A stretch of DNA of 64,000 bases from Shewanella mangrovi (GTDB lineage: Bacteria; Pseudomonadota; Gammaproteobacteria; Enterobacterales; Shewanellaceae), in the NCBI RefSeq assembly GCF_000753795.1, contig NZ_JPEO01000003.1, positions 62,001 to 126,000 of the forward strand, in the 5' to 3' direction. The stretch's first letter is position 1. Each line of letters begins with the position of its first letter. Of this stretch, positions 32,299 through 40,874 are shown in pieces. Below the pieces are notes generated by a model, which worked only from the letters and a program-made list of their open reading frames with translations, searched no databases and was not told the DNA's origin. The position numbers were made by a program, and so were the translations under genes.

Positions 32299-33798
32299 AT
32301 GGAAAGAACAGTGTTCTCAGCCGTTAAAGTGGCCGCGATATACGCCATTTTTGCTACTTTGTGGATACTGTTCTCCGATATGGCAGTGGAAATGCTGGTC
32401 GAAAGTAGCCAGTTACGCACCCTAGCGCAGACCTATAAAGGACTGGCCTTTGTCATTATCACCGCCATCATGTTGTTAGTGCTGGTATTGCGTAGCAATC
32501 GCGCCTTAGAAAAAGCCAGTGATATGGATAATCTTACTGGCTTACACAGCATCAGTATGTTTATCCGCACCCTCAATATGACCATTCAGCAGATTAAGCC
32601 TAACGAGCACCTGGTTCTGGGTTATCTCGATATCGATGACTTTAAAAATATTAACGAAACCCTTGGCTACGAACGCGCCGATCTTTTCCTGCAAGATCTT
32701 GCGCATGATTTTACCGAAGCGGTGCTTCCGGGGTCTTTTGTGTCACGCTTACATGCAGACCAATTTGCCAGTTTTGTGAAATATGATGAGAAATTCGATA
32801 TAGATGAACATGTGCTGTCGTTGCAGCGATTGTTTAATCATCGTGCCAAGCAACATGGTCTTGATGCCACCTGCTGTATTGGCGTGGCACTTTATCCGAT
32901 GGATGGCTCCAACGCTAAAGAGTTAATGGTCTCTGCCACTGGCGCACTCAATGTCGCCAAGCAAAAGAAAGATGCCATTCAATTTCACGATAAAAGCATG
33001 ACCGAAAAAGCGATGCTGCGTCGTCAAATGGTGTTGGAGTTACGTAAAGCCATTGCTGATAGTCAACTAACTGTGGTGTACCAACCCAAGTATGATTTGC
33101 ACAGTTTAGCGGTGAGTGGCATTGAAGTGTTGGTTCGTTGGAAACATGCCACCAAAGGGTTTATTTCACCCGATGTGTTTATTCCATTAGCGGAAGATCA
33201 TGGACTTACCAGTGCTATCTCCAAGCTAGTCGTGGCTAAAGCCGCAGAGGAGCTTGGGCAAGCCGGTATTTTGGGACAGCCACTTCAACATGTGTCGCTC
33301 AATGTATCGGCGGCAGAGTTTAACAATGCCGATGAAATGACGGCATTGACCAACTTTATTCACCAGCATCAACAGTTGTCGCCCTTTATTCGCATTGAGA
33401 TCACTGAAACCGCGACGCTCACGGATATGCGCAAAAGTATGGAAATCATTGCAAACCTGCAAGCGAGTGGCATCACCTTTTCTATCGATGATTTTGGCAC
33501 GGGATATACCTCGTTAGCCATGCTCAAAGATTTAACCGTTGATGAAATTAAGATTGATCGCAGTTTCGTCGCAGAGCTCGAACATGATGCACGTTCTCGC
33601 ACCATCATTAACGCCATCATCGCGATGGCCAAAAGCTTCGATATTCATGTGGTTGCCGAAGGCGTTGAAACAGCAAATCAGCTCAATATTTTGCAACAGC
33701 TCGGTTGCCATCAAGCTCAGGGTTATTACCTGGGACGCCCGATGCCGATAAGTGAGCTCGTTGAACATATTGCTCAGGATAAGCGTGCTGCAGACTAA
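32299..33798 (+). CDS. membrane c-di-GMP phosphodiesterase (degenerate GGDEF + EAL)
   Basis: 499 residues: two N-terminal transmembrane helices (about 10-32 and 48-67) with a very short periplasmic loop, a GGDEF-type domain (about 80-235) and an EAL domain (about 245-495). The GGDEF active site reads LHADQF, so cyclase activity is very likely lost; it may bind GTP or be structural. The EAL domain keeps the catalytic set: EVL (for EAL), NVSA, EITET, DDFGTGYTSL, DEIKIDRSFV and VVAEGVET. It should hydrolyse c-di-GMP and so favour motility. The start at 32299 is used; an upstream TTG is weaker. A cyclase gene lies 1.2 kb downstream. Confidence 0.9.
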   Translation: MERTVFSAVKVAAIYAIFATLWILFSDMAVEMLVESSQLRTLAQTYKGLAFVIITAIMLLVLVLRSNRALEKASDMDNLTGLHSISMFIRTLNMTIQQIKPNEHLVLGYLDIDDFKNINETLGYERADLFLQDLAHDFTEAVLPGSFVSRLHADQFASFVKYDEKFDIDEHVLSLQRLFNHRAKQHGLDATCCIGVALYPMDGSNAKELMVSATGALNVAKQKKDAIQFHDKSMTEKAMLRRQMVLELRKAIADSQLTVVYQPKYDLHSLAVSGIEVLVRWKHATKGFISPDVFIPLAEDHGLTSAISKLVVAKAAEELGQAGILGQPLQHVSLNVSAAEFNNADEMTALTNFIHQHQQLSPFIRIEITETATLTDMRKSMEIIANLQASGITFSIDDFGTGYTSLAMLKDLTVDEIKIDRSFVAELEHDARSRTIINAIIAMAKSFDIHVVAEGVETANQLNILQQLGCHQAQGYYLGRPMPISELVEHIAQDKRAAD

Positions 33799-34301
33799 CG
33801 CGAGTTTATCGAAACCACTTACTTAGTAGCGGGTATTTTCCCGTTTGAGTGCGCATATAGGCCCATTTATAAACCATCATGCCTATTCTGCCGCCAAAGC
33901 TTCATAAACTGTCATGCCATATTCATCTTAACCCACGCAAATTCATACCGTTATTTTTCCCCCAGCCATCCTCAGAAAAAGGCATTGCCGCTTGCATTAT
34001 GAAAAACAACTGCATAAATTGATGATTAATTAACCGTTTAGGTGGTAATTTCTGCAGCAATCTGCTGTTGGTGCTACGGATGAATCTCTGTCGTGCAAGG
34101 ACATGCATTTCGCCTTAACGCTGCCGCTAATGTTTGCGTTCAGCGTGCTGCTCCTTCCGTCCATCATCAGCTCCATTTTAGAAATTATGGATAGTCATCT
34201 ACAGCATCAGTTAAGTGGTATAACCGCCGGGTAACTGGCATGGATAATGGCGGATTATGGATTCTGGTATGCCGTCAATCAACTTAGTGAAAGGAAACAC
34301 A
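33799..34301. other. 500-bp region with one possible small membrane peptide
   Basis: Between two plus-strand genes. AT-rich and mostly featureless up to 34080. One short frame at 34103-34234 could code for a hydrophobic peptide and is listed separately. No terminator or clear promoter seen, except the strong ribosome site of the next gene. Confidence 0.4.
34103..34234 (+). CDS. possible 43-residue hydrophobic peptide or gene remnant
   Basis: An ATG frame too short for routine listing encodes FALTLPLMFAFSVLLLPSII, one membrane helix, then a polar tail. AAGG lies only 2 nt from the ATG, and the frame is open further upstream to 34053. It could be a small membrane protein, or the remains of a longer two-helix protein. 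No family recognised. Confidence 0.3.
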   Translation: MHFALTLPLMFAFSVLLLPSIISSILEIMDSHLQHQLSGITAG

Positions 34302-34790
34302 ATGATGAATAAGAGACTCGCGACCTTGCTGTCAATCGTAGGTTTAGTTTGCGTATCGTGCGCATCGGTAGATCAAAACACAACGGCTGACACCAGCACT
34401 ATGGACACAGAAAACCATATGCTGACACAGGATATCTTGCTTTCAATCGAACGAAACCTTAGACAGGACTTCACGGAAAATCCGTACGACTATTATTACT
34501 CGTTTAATATAACGCTTCTGGATGACGGCAGAATTCAGTCGATGACGTTAAAAGACGCTTATCCAAATAAAGAACGGCTTAATATGGCGAAGATTTGGGC
34601 CAAAAAAGTGAATCTACCACCGGAGAAAACGGGCAGTCGTATCAAAGCAAAAGGCACATTAGTGGTGGCGATGTATGAGACCAATATGAAGCCCCGCAAA
34701 GCCGTAGTCTATGCGATGCAAAACACCAAGAAAATCAGCATTAATAGTGATGGTGCTTTCAGTCAATCTGTGGGTATCGTCGACTATTAA
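34302..34790 (+). CDS. lipoprotein with a TonB/TolA C-terminal-like domain
   Basis: 162 residues. Signal sequence with lipobox near LVCVSCAS, a Thr/Ser/Asp linker, then YYYSFNITLLDDGRIQSMTL ... AKIWAKKVNLPPE ... KGTLVVAMY. That strand-strand-helix-strand order resembles the TonB C-terminal or TolA C-terminal domain, found in many small periplasmic proteins. A specific function is not known. AAAGGAAAC gives a strong ribosome site before ATG 34302; the longer frame is not needed. Confidence 0.65.
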   Translation: MMNKRLATLLSIVGLVCVSCASVDQNTTADTSTMDTENHMLTQDILLSIERNLRQDFTENPYDYYYSFNITLLDDGRIQSMTLKDAYPNKERLNMAKIWAKKVNLPPEKTGSRIKAKGTLVVAMYETNMKPRKAVVYAMQNTKKISINSDGAFSQSVGIVDY

Positions 34791-34800
34791 CCGCGATTAT

Positions 34801-34826
34801 GGAGCGCTGCTTATATGTAGCGCTCC
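34801..34826 (+). other. stem-loop after the lipoprotein gene
   Basis: GGAGCGCT pairs perfectly with AGCGCTCC around a 10-nt AT-rich loop, 10 bp after the stop. No T-run follows, so it may protect the mRNA 3' end or be a weak terminator. Confidence 0.5.
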
Positions 34827-35017
34827 TCAAGCGCCAGTCATGACTCAAAGCTGCAAATGCCCACTACTGAGACGCCCCTAGATAGCACTTTTTGTTTTCG
34901 GTACAGGCGTGATAAAACACAAGATTCGTTCAAATCACTATTGGCGATTACAAGGTTACTCCGTAAACTATAAGCTAACATATTGAATCCACATTAACTT
35001 CCTACGGCAGATAAAGT

Positions 35018-36703
35018 ATGGTGTTTCGCAGTTTCTTCATCGTTATGATGTTGCTGCTTGGTTCTCAAACTGCATGTGCATCAGACAAAGCCCTGCACGA
35101 CTCACCTATTAGCGCTATTGGCTATTTTCAGGAAGAAGGCCTCTCTCCGCTGGCGTTACCTCAAGTGACACAGCGCTTTAACCAAGGCCAATTTACCCAT
35201 GCAAAGCGACAATTTCTTACCTTTGGCATCAATCACCATGCGACTTGGGTAAGACTTTCGCTATACAACCCCAGCCAACAGCACATACGCAAACGCCTAG
35301 TTGCTGCCCAAACATGGGTAGAATCTGTTGATGTATATCTCGTGCAGCAACAGTTGCTACAGCAATGGCACACAGGTGATGCTCAGCCTGCAGATAAACA
35401 CCTAGTTCCCACCGTTGGCTATGCCTTTGATATGGATATTCCGCCCGGCAACAGTGAAATTTTTATTCGTGGGCAATCGCTCGACCCGCTTACCATGCCG
35501 ATCGAACTGATGGATGTTGATCAGTCACGCAGTGAATGGATGAAAATACATGTCGCTATTGGCGTGGTTTACGGCATATTACTCGTGTTGGTGGGCTTTA
35601 ATATACTGCTATATGCAACCCTCAAGCATAGCGTGGCACTCTATTACGCCCTCTACATTGGCTGCTTTATTATCATGAACTTCGGCTATGAGGGATTTGG
35701 TTTTTCCTGGCTTTATCCAAATTCGCCGCAGTTTCAAAACTACAGCACCCTGTTTTTTATGGTGCTACATGGCGCCAGTGGTCTGGTATTCGTCTCCCAC
35801 TATCTACAAATTTCTGCCAAGAAATCTCCACTGCGGCGATTGCTGCAAATTTACATTATTGCGGGCATTCTCGGTGGCGCCATTAGCGTAGCGCTGCAAC
35901 TGCACATATTGATGGCTTGGATAGCCTTCAGCTTTATCTCACTCACGACCCTCATCATGATAGCGGTAGCATTGTTAAACTTTACTCGCTCAATTGATGC
36001 GCGTTACCTACTGCTCGCCGTCAGCTGCAGTATGTTCGGCCTTCTGGCTAGCGCACTTTCAGTATGGGGTATCATCCCTTACAGCTTTTATGGTTTTCAT
36101 GGCGCCGAGTTTGGCGTCGTTTGTGAAGCGGTTATTCTGGCAGTAGTGGTGGCTTTCCGGCTAAGAAATATAGAGCAGGAACGCATCACCGCACAATATA
36201 TGGCGACTCATGACCCACTTACCCGACTTAACAATCGGCGTGCATTTGAAATTAATGCGACAAGCTATCTGCAGCAAACAGAGAACCTCAATAAGTCGGT
36301 AAGTTTTATTATGATGGATATCGATTATTTCAAAGCCATCAACGACAGCTATGGCCACCATGTTGGCGATCAAGCGCTATACCACATTGCGAATCTATTA
36401 AGTCGGTTACACCGCAAAGGCGATATTGTGGCGCGCTGGGGCGGTGAAGAGATGGCGATGTTATTGCCTAATACCGAATTAGCGCAGGCTTATTCGTACG
36501 CTGAGCAATTGCGTCAAGCACTGCAAGACTCACCACTCCTGAGCGAAGAGCTGCACATCAATATCACGGCGAGCTTTGGTGTTTCCAGTTGTATCAACCA
36601 CGGCCAGCACGACACCCTTAGCGACTTATATAAAACGGCCGATAAGTGGCTCTACTATGCCAAAAATCAAGGCCGCAATCGGGTTGAGCCTGCGCACGAT
36701 TAA
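35018..36703 (+). CDS. 7TMR-DISM diguanylate cyclase
   Basis: 561-residue c-di-GMP synthase. Signal peptide to about TACAS, periplasmic 7TMR-DISMED2-type sensory domain (30-180; WVRLSLYNPS is typical), seven transmembrane helices (about 185-390) and a C-terminal GGDEF domain (about 395-555). Its active site is WGGEEM, functional in type, preceded by MDIDYFKAINDSYGHHVGDQ. No clear RxxD inhibitory site before it. DISM receptors are thought to sense carbohydrate-like or small ligands. Its nearness to the EAL protein at 32299 suggests opposing control of c-di-GMP, though the two are not in one operon. Confidence 0.92.
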   Translation: MVFRSFFIVMMLLLGSQTACASDKALHDSPISAIGYFQEEGLSPLALPQVTQRFNQGQFTHAKRQFLTFGINHHATWVRLSLYNPSQQHIRKRLVAAQTWVESVDVYLVQQQLLQQWHTGDAQPADKHLVPTVGYAFDMDIPPGNSEIFIRGQSLDPLTMPIELMDVDQSRSEWMKIHVAIGVVYGILLVLVGFNILLYATLKHSVALYYALYIGCFIIMNFGYEGFGFSWLYPNSPQFQNYSTLFFMVLHGASGLVFVSHYLQISAKKSPLRRLLQIYIIAGILGGAISVALQLHILMAWIAFSFISLTTLIMIAVALLNFTRSIDARYLLLAVSCSMFGLLASALSVWGIIPYSFYGFHGAEFGVVCEAVILAVVVAFRLRNIEQERITAQYMATHDPLTRLNNRRAFEINATSYLQQTENLNKSVSFIMMDIDYFKAINDSYGHHVGDQALYHIANLLSRLHRKGDIVARWGGEEMAMLLPNTELAQAYSYAEQLRQALQDSPLLSEELHINITASFGVSSCINHGQHDTLSDLYKTADKWLYYAKNQGRNRVEPAHD

Positions 36704-36843
36704 TTACGGCGGCTTAGCAAGATGGTTAACCACTGGTTTGCGCGCTCAATCCCCCGTCAGAGAGGTTGAACACTAAGCTTAACCCTACGTATTAGCTATC
36801 CATGCCAGTGAGCAACATCGAACCAACGTCGCTCAACACCCGA

Positions 36844-37284
36844 CTATCCCTGAATATCTTCAACGCTGAGTTGTTCTGGCTGCTCAATAAGAATATGCGT
36901 TTGGTAGTAGTATTTGCTGCTTGGTTTACCATCATGGCTAAACACGATTTTCTCACGTTTTGCGACGCCGGATACCTTGATGCGCTTGTGCAAAAAATAC
37001 TGCTCAACTGCGGGCGTATTCTTAAACCCCATCTGTATTAATAGTGGTTCGGGCAGCACAATCGTGATGTCACGTTGGTCGCGATAATCTTCTTCGGTAT
37101 TAAGATAGAAAAACGGGTGACTGTGTCCTATCGCTTTAACAAAGAAAGTGTAGTTACCGGGAACCCCTTGCGGCGCAGCGGCTGCTGCCGCGGCGATAAC
37201 ATCCATAGTGTTGGTATAAGAAGAGTCCGACGTAGTCGCACAACCACCGAGCATTACGGATAAAACGAATAATATTTTTTTCAT
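36844..37284 (-). CDS. small lipoprotein of unknown function
   Basis: 146 residues with signal sequence and lipobox MLGGCATT, an Ala-rich stretch, then a mixed alpha/beta part: GNYTFFVKAIGH, RDITIVLPEPLLIQMG and RIKVSGVAKREKIVF plus YYYQTHILIE. The strand pattern is compatible with an OB-like fold. No family is recognised. The minus-strand gene stands alone between the cyclase and putP. Confidence 0.65.
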   Translation of the reverse strand: MKKILFVLSVMLGGCATTSDSSYTNTMDVIAAAAAAAPQGVPGNYTFFVKAIGHSHPFFYLNTEEDYRDQRDITIVLPEPLLIQMGFKNTPAVEQYFLHKRIKVSGVAKREKIVFSHDGKPSSKYYYQTHILIEQPEQLSVEDIQG

Positions 37285-37559
37285 TTAAACGGCAAAACCT
37301 TGTTGGCATCCATTCACAAATAAAGCTGCTGTAATCTGCATCACAACATACTTCCTGTCATTTTAAGCCGCTCACTCTACCCAGCTATTACATACAACAC
37401 AATGAAAAATATGTAAATTTCGATATCAAATAGTGATTACCAAATAGCCTAATGTATTAGCATTCAGCAGCGCCGCTTAAGGCAATATTGTGAGCCAGCT
37501 CAACTCTCTGCTAGGATGTCAGCACAAATAATAACAATCACTTCACATTCATTTCGCTT

Positions 37560-39011
37560 ATGGCAATTGCAACTCCTATCGCAGTAACCTTTGTCGCCTA
37601 TTTATTGGCCATGATGGCCATCGGATTTTGGGCATATCGCGCAACAGATTCCATTGATGATTATATTTTAGGTGGTCGCCAAATGGGCCCGGCGGTGACC
37701 GCGCTCAGTGTTGGCGCATCTGACATGTCGGGCTGGCTGCTATTAGGATTGCCGGGAGCGGTCTATTTGGGTGGCATGGGAGAAGCGTGGATCGGTATCG
37801 GCTTAGTGTTAGGCGCATGGATAAATTGGCTATTTGTTGCCAAGCGCTTACGCATTTATACCGAGCTTGCCGATAACGCCCTTACTCTGCCCGATTTCTT
37901 CCAAAAACGTTTTAACGATACTAGCGGTATTCTCAAATTAGTTTCAGCCCTCACCACTCTGTTATTTTTTACTTTCTATACCTCGTCCGGCATGGTTGGC
38001 GGCGCCATTTTATTTGAGAAAGTCTTTGGCTTAGATTACCAAATTGCGTTAGTAGCGGGCTCCATCATCATTGTTGCTTATACCTTTGTGGGTGGCTTCT
38101 TTGCTGTCAGCTGGACCGATTTTTTCCAGGGCTGCCTGATGTTGCTGGCACTGCTTATTGTGCCTATGAGTATCTTCACCCATCCAGAAAGTCATAAAAG
38201 CCTCGATACACTGGATCCGGCGGTGTTATCGCTATTTAGCGACAAGCTTACACTAATTGGCCTCTGTTCTGCGGTGGCGTGGGGACTGGGCTACTTTGGT
38301 CAGCCGCATATTCTCAGCCGCTTTATGGCAATCCGCTCCAGCGACGAGATAAAAATCTCCCGTAGGATTGCGATGAGCTGGATGACGATCTCACTGCTTG
38401 GTGCGCTCGCTACCGGAATTGCCGGCATGCTTTATTTTGCCGATACACCGCTAGATAACCCAGAAACGGTATTTATCCATCTGACGCAAATCGCCTTTAA
38501 CCCTTGGATTGGCGGCATTCTTATTGCGGCGATTCTATCGGCGATCATGAGTACCATCGACTCGCAGCTGTTAGTCTGTTCAAGTGTGGTCACAGAAGAC
38601 TTTTACCGTCGTTGGCTGCGTAAAGATGCCAGCAATGCAGAGTTAATGCTGGTTGGTCGTATTGCGGTATTGGTTGTCGCGATCATCGCGGGCATTATTG
38701 CTCTCGACCCACAGAACAGTGTCTTAGGGCTCGTGAGTTACGCATGGGCAGGCTTTGGCGCGGCATTTGGGCCAGTGGTGTTACTCAGTCTATTTTGGGG
38801 AAGCTACAGCCGTTATGGCGCGATTGCCAGCATTGTGGTGGGCGCGGCAACTGTCGTGTTGTGGAAATTAGGTACTGGCGAAATCTTCAAACTCTATGAA
38901 ATTGTGCCAGGATTTCTGTTTTCCTGCATAGCGGGCATCGTCGTCAGTAAAATTTTTCCGGCACAGGGAAATACCCTCAAACGCTATGCTTTGTTTAAAA
39001 CATTGCTGTAA
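37560..39011 (+). CDS. putP: sodium/proline symporter
   Basis: Sodium:solute symporter (SSS family) of 483 residues with about 13 helices, importing proline with Na+. It aligns from the first residue with E. coli PutP: SIDDYILGGRQMGPAVTALS, then GASDMSGWLLLGLPGAVYL (TM2, with the Na+-binding residues), LADNALTLPDFFQKRF, WGLGYFGQPHILSRFMAI and ILSAIMSTIDSQLLVCSSVV. No putA dehydrogenase gene lies next to it. No obvious ribosome site, but the N-terminus matches the family exactly. Confidence 0.93.
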   Translation: MAIATPIAVTFVAYLLAMMAIGFWAYRATDSIDDYILGGRQMGPAVTALSVGASDMSGWLLLGLPGAVYLGGMGEAWIGIGLVLGAWINWLFVAKRLRIYTELADNALTLPDFFQKRFNDTSGILKLVSALTTLLFFTFYTSSGMVGGAILFEKVFGLDYQIALVAGSIIIVAYTFVGGFFAVSWTDFFQGCLMLLALLIVPMSIFTHPESHKSLDTLDPAVLSLFSDKLTLIGLCSAVAWGLGYFGQPHILSRFMAIRSSDEIKISRRIAMSWMTISLLGALATGIAGMLYFADTPLDNPETVFIHLTQIAFNPWIGGILIAAILSAIMSTIDSQLLVCSSVVTEDFYRRWLRKDASNAELMLVGRIAVLVVAIIAGIIALDPQNSVLGLVSYAWAGFGAAFGPVVLLSLFWGSYSRYGAIASIVVGAATVVLWKLGTGEIFKLYEIVPGFLFSCIAGIVVSKIFPAQGNTLKRYALFKTLL

Positions 39012-39024
39012 CCCTATTGTTTAC

Positions 39025-39048
39025 GCAGGCGGACAAATGTTCGCTTGC
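39025..39048 (+). terminator. stem-loop after putP
   Basis: GCAGGCGGAC pairs with GTTCGCTTGC (two G-U pairs) around a 4-nt loop, 14 bp after the putP stop. Few T follow, so strength is uncertain. Confidence 0.5.
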
Positions 39049-39226
39049 TTCACAATTCTGTTAATCTCCTCCAAAGTCTTAGCCACCTGCCACTTTAGTC
39101 CTATTCCTTTTCTCGAAATCGACTAACATTATTGAGATCAACATGTTGAGGAAGTGGACTAGCAATAGCCCTGCTCGAGTTGTGATCGGTGCCTTGGCCA
39201 ATGCTCGTGCAACAACGCACCATCGA

Positions 39227-39243
39227 CACTGGTCGGACTTGCT
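39227..39243. promoter_or_regulatory. FadR-type operator upstream of fadL
   Basis: CACTGGTCGGACTTGCT keeps the core CTGGTCNGACNTG of the FadR consensus, differing only at two outer bases. It lies about 105 bp before fadL, a known FadR target. FadR would repress and long-chain acyl-CoA would release it. Confidence 0.75.
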
Positions 39244-39346
39244 GCCAGTTTAACTCCTCCATAACATGGCGAGCTATTAAAAATGGGGAGCTGTTGGTCT
39301 TTGCCAACAAGCACTTGCGATAAAGCTAATTCAGAGACTCAATTAC

Positions 39347-40645
39347 ATGCATAATTTTAACAAGACTCTTATTGCAGTAGCAGTAACCTGTGGCAGCTTT
39401 CAAGCCGCTGCGGCAGGCTTTCAGCTAAATAGTCAGTCAGCAACTGGTATCGGGCGTGCCTTTGCTGGTGATGCTGTCATTGCCGACAACGCATCGGTAA
39501 TGGCGCGTAATCCAAGTGCGATGGCAATGTTCGACTCCAGCGCACTTTCTGTTGGGATGACCGTTGGTGATATTCAGATCGATGTAAAAGATGTGAATTT
39601 TGCCGGTGGCGCTGTTGATTTGGGCGGCATTGATGATGCTGGCAGCGTGAAAGTCATTCCGAACATCTACTATATTCAGCCACTCAACGATAAGTGGGCC
39701 TTTGGTGTTGCCGCCTTCTCTAACTTTGGTACTGGTACTGAAACCAACTCACTCGCAGAAGGCGCCGCTGTTGCTCCCTATGATCTGATTGGTAAAACGG
39801 AAGTGACCACCGTCGACTTCAACGTCAGTCTTTCTTACCGTATTAACCAACAGTGGAGCGTCGGTATTGGATTAGACACAGTATATGGCAAAGGCAAGCT
39901 GACCCGTTATGCAGGTGCGACACCATTACTGGATGTTGACGCTGATGGTGTTGGTTTCGGCGGTATTGTTGGCGTTACCTTTGAAATGGACGATAACAAC
40001 CGATTTGCGCTGAGTTATCGTAAGAGTCCTAAGGTCACAGTAAAAGGTGATATTTCTGTGCTGACCAGCCAAGAGATCACTGGCCTTAGCACTCAGCAAG
40101 TGGGCATCGACTTTGATAAGTTAGATGTACCTTTGGCGGATATCGCCCAATTTGCCGGTTTCCATCAGTTAACACCAACCTTTGCTGTGCACTATACGGC
40201 TCAGTTCACCCGTTGGGGTTCATTCGATCAAATCACCGCTAAAGATGGCACTGCGACCATTGCTACTGGTGATTTTGCGGGCATGCAAATCGCCACCGGT
40301 GTAGAATCAGCACTAAAAGAATACCAATGGCAGGATTCTTGGTTAGGTAGTATCGGGATGACCTACAGCGTGAATCCTGATCTTAAACTGCGCGCAGGTT
40401 ATATGTATGACCGAGGTGTTGTTGACCAGTTAAGTTCACTGTCTATCCCTGACTCAAACCGTCACTGGTACACTGTAGGTCTGGGCTATCAGTGGAGTAA
40501 AAACGCCAGCATCGACCTCGGTGTTGCCTTAGTAAAAGGCACCGAAGTAGAGCTAGTTGAGCAAAGCCGTTTGGTGGGGCCAGTTAACGCTAAGACCAAA
40601 TCATCTGCCACATACTACTCTGTGCAGTATAGCTACCGCTTCTAA
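39347..40645 (+). CDS. fadL: long-chain fatty acid transporter, FadL/OmpP1/TodX family
   Basis: Outer-membrane 14-strand barrel of 432 residues. Signal peptide ends at FQAAAA; the mature N-terminus AGFQLNSQSATGIGRAFAGD, then AVIADNASVMARNPSAMAMF is the family hallmark (hatch region with NPA/NPS). The C-terminus YSVQYSYRF ends in Phe for barrel assembly. It carries long-chain fatty acids across the outer membrane by lateral diffusion. A FadR-type site upstream supports a role in fatty-acid catabolism. A strong terminator follows. Other TodX-like hydrophobic-compound channels share the fold, but the operator favours fatty acids. Confidence 0.92.
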   Translation: MHNFNKTLIAVAVTCGSFQAAAAGFQLNSQSATGIGRAFAGDAVIADNASVMARNPSAMAMFDSSALSVGMTVGDIQIDVKDVNFAGGAVDLGGIDDAGSVKVIPNIYYIQPLNDKWAFGVAAFSNFGTGTETNSLAEGAAVAPYDLIGKTEVTTVDFNVSLSYRINQQWSVGIGLDTVYGKGKLTRYAGATPLLDVDADGVGFGGIVGVTFEMDDNNRFALSYRKSPKVTVKGDISVLTSQEITGLSTQQVGIDFDKLDVPLADIAQFAGFHQLTPTFAVHYTAQFTRWGSFDQITAKDGTATIATGDFAGMQIATGVESALKEYQWQDSWLGSIGMTYSVNPDLKLRAGYMYDRGVVDQLSSLSIPDSNRHWYTVGLGYQWSKNASIDLGVALVKGTEVELVEQSRLVGPVNAKTKSSATYYSVQYSYRF

Positions 40646-40660
40646 CCCATTTAATGAGAT

Positions 40661-40690
40661 AAAAAGGCCAGCAATTTGCTGGCTTTTTTT
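40661..40690 (+). terminator. rho-independent terminator after fadL
   Basis: GGCCAGCA and TGCTGGC form the stem; eight T follow. Confidence 0.9.
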
Positions 40691-40758
40691 ACATTATTTG
40701 CGTGTCGATAACATTCCTGTTGTGATTTAGGCCTAGGCTTAAGCGTCTAGGACAGTGA

Positions 40759-40775
40759 ATGACTAGTTCAGTCAT
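40759..40775. promoter_or_regulatory. palindromic operator candidate for the RND operon
   Basis: ATGACT-AGTTC-AGTCAT, a perfect 6-bp inverted repeat, 100 bp before the RND adaptor gene. TetR-family regulators of RND pumps often bind such sites. No regulator gene is adjacent. Confidence 0.45.
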
Positions 40776-40874
40776 CACTTAACTACATAATTTTTTTCTA
40801 ATAGAAGATTGCCAAGTTGCAATATATCCATTAGAATTTTCTCATAAATGTAGTACTGCATGGAATTAGTTGAT

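Larger units (their letters stand above)
39012..39346. other. intergenic region putP-fadL
   Basis: 335 bp. Begins with a stem-loop at 39025-39048 (10-bp stem with two G-U pairs, weak T-run) that may end putP. A FadR-type site lies at 39227-39243. The short minus-strand frame here looks accidental. Confidence 0.5.
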
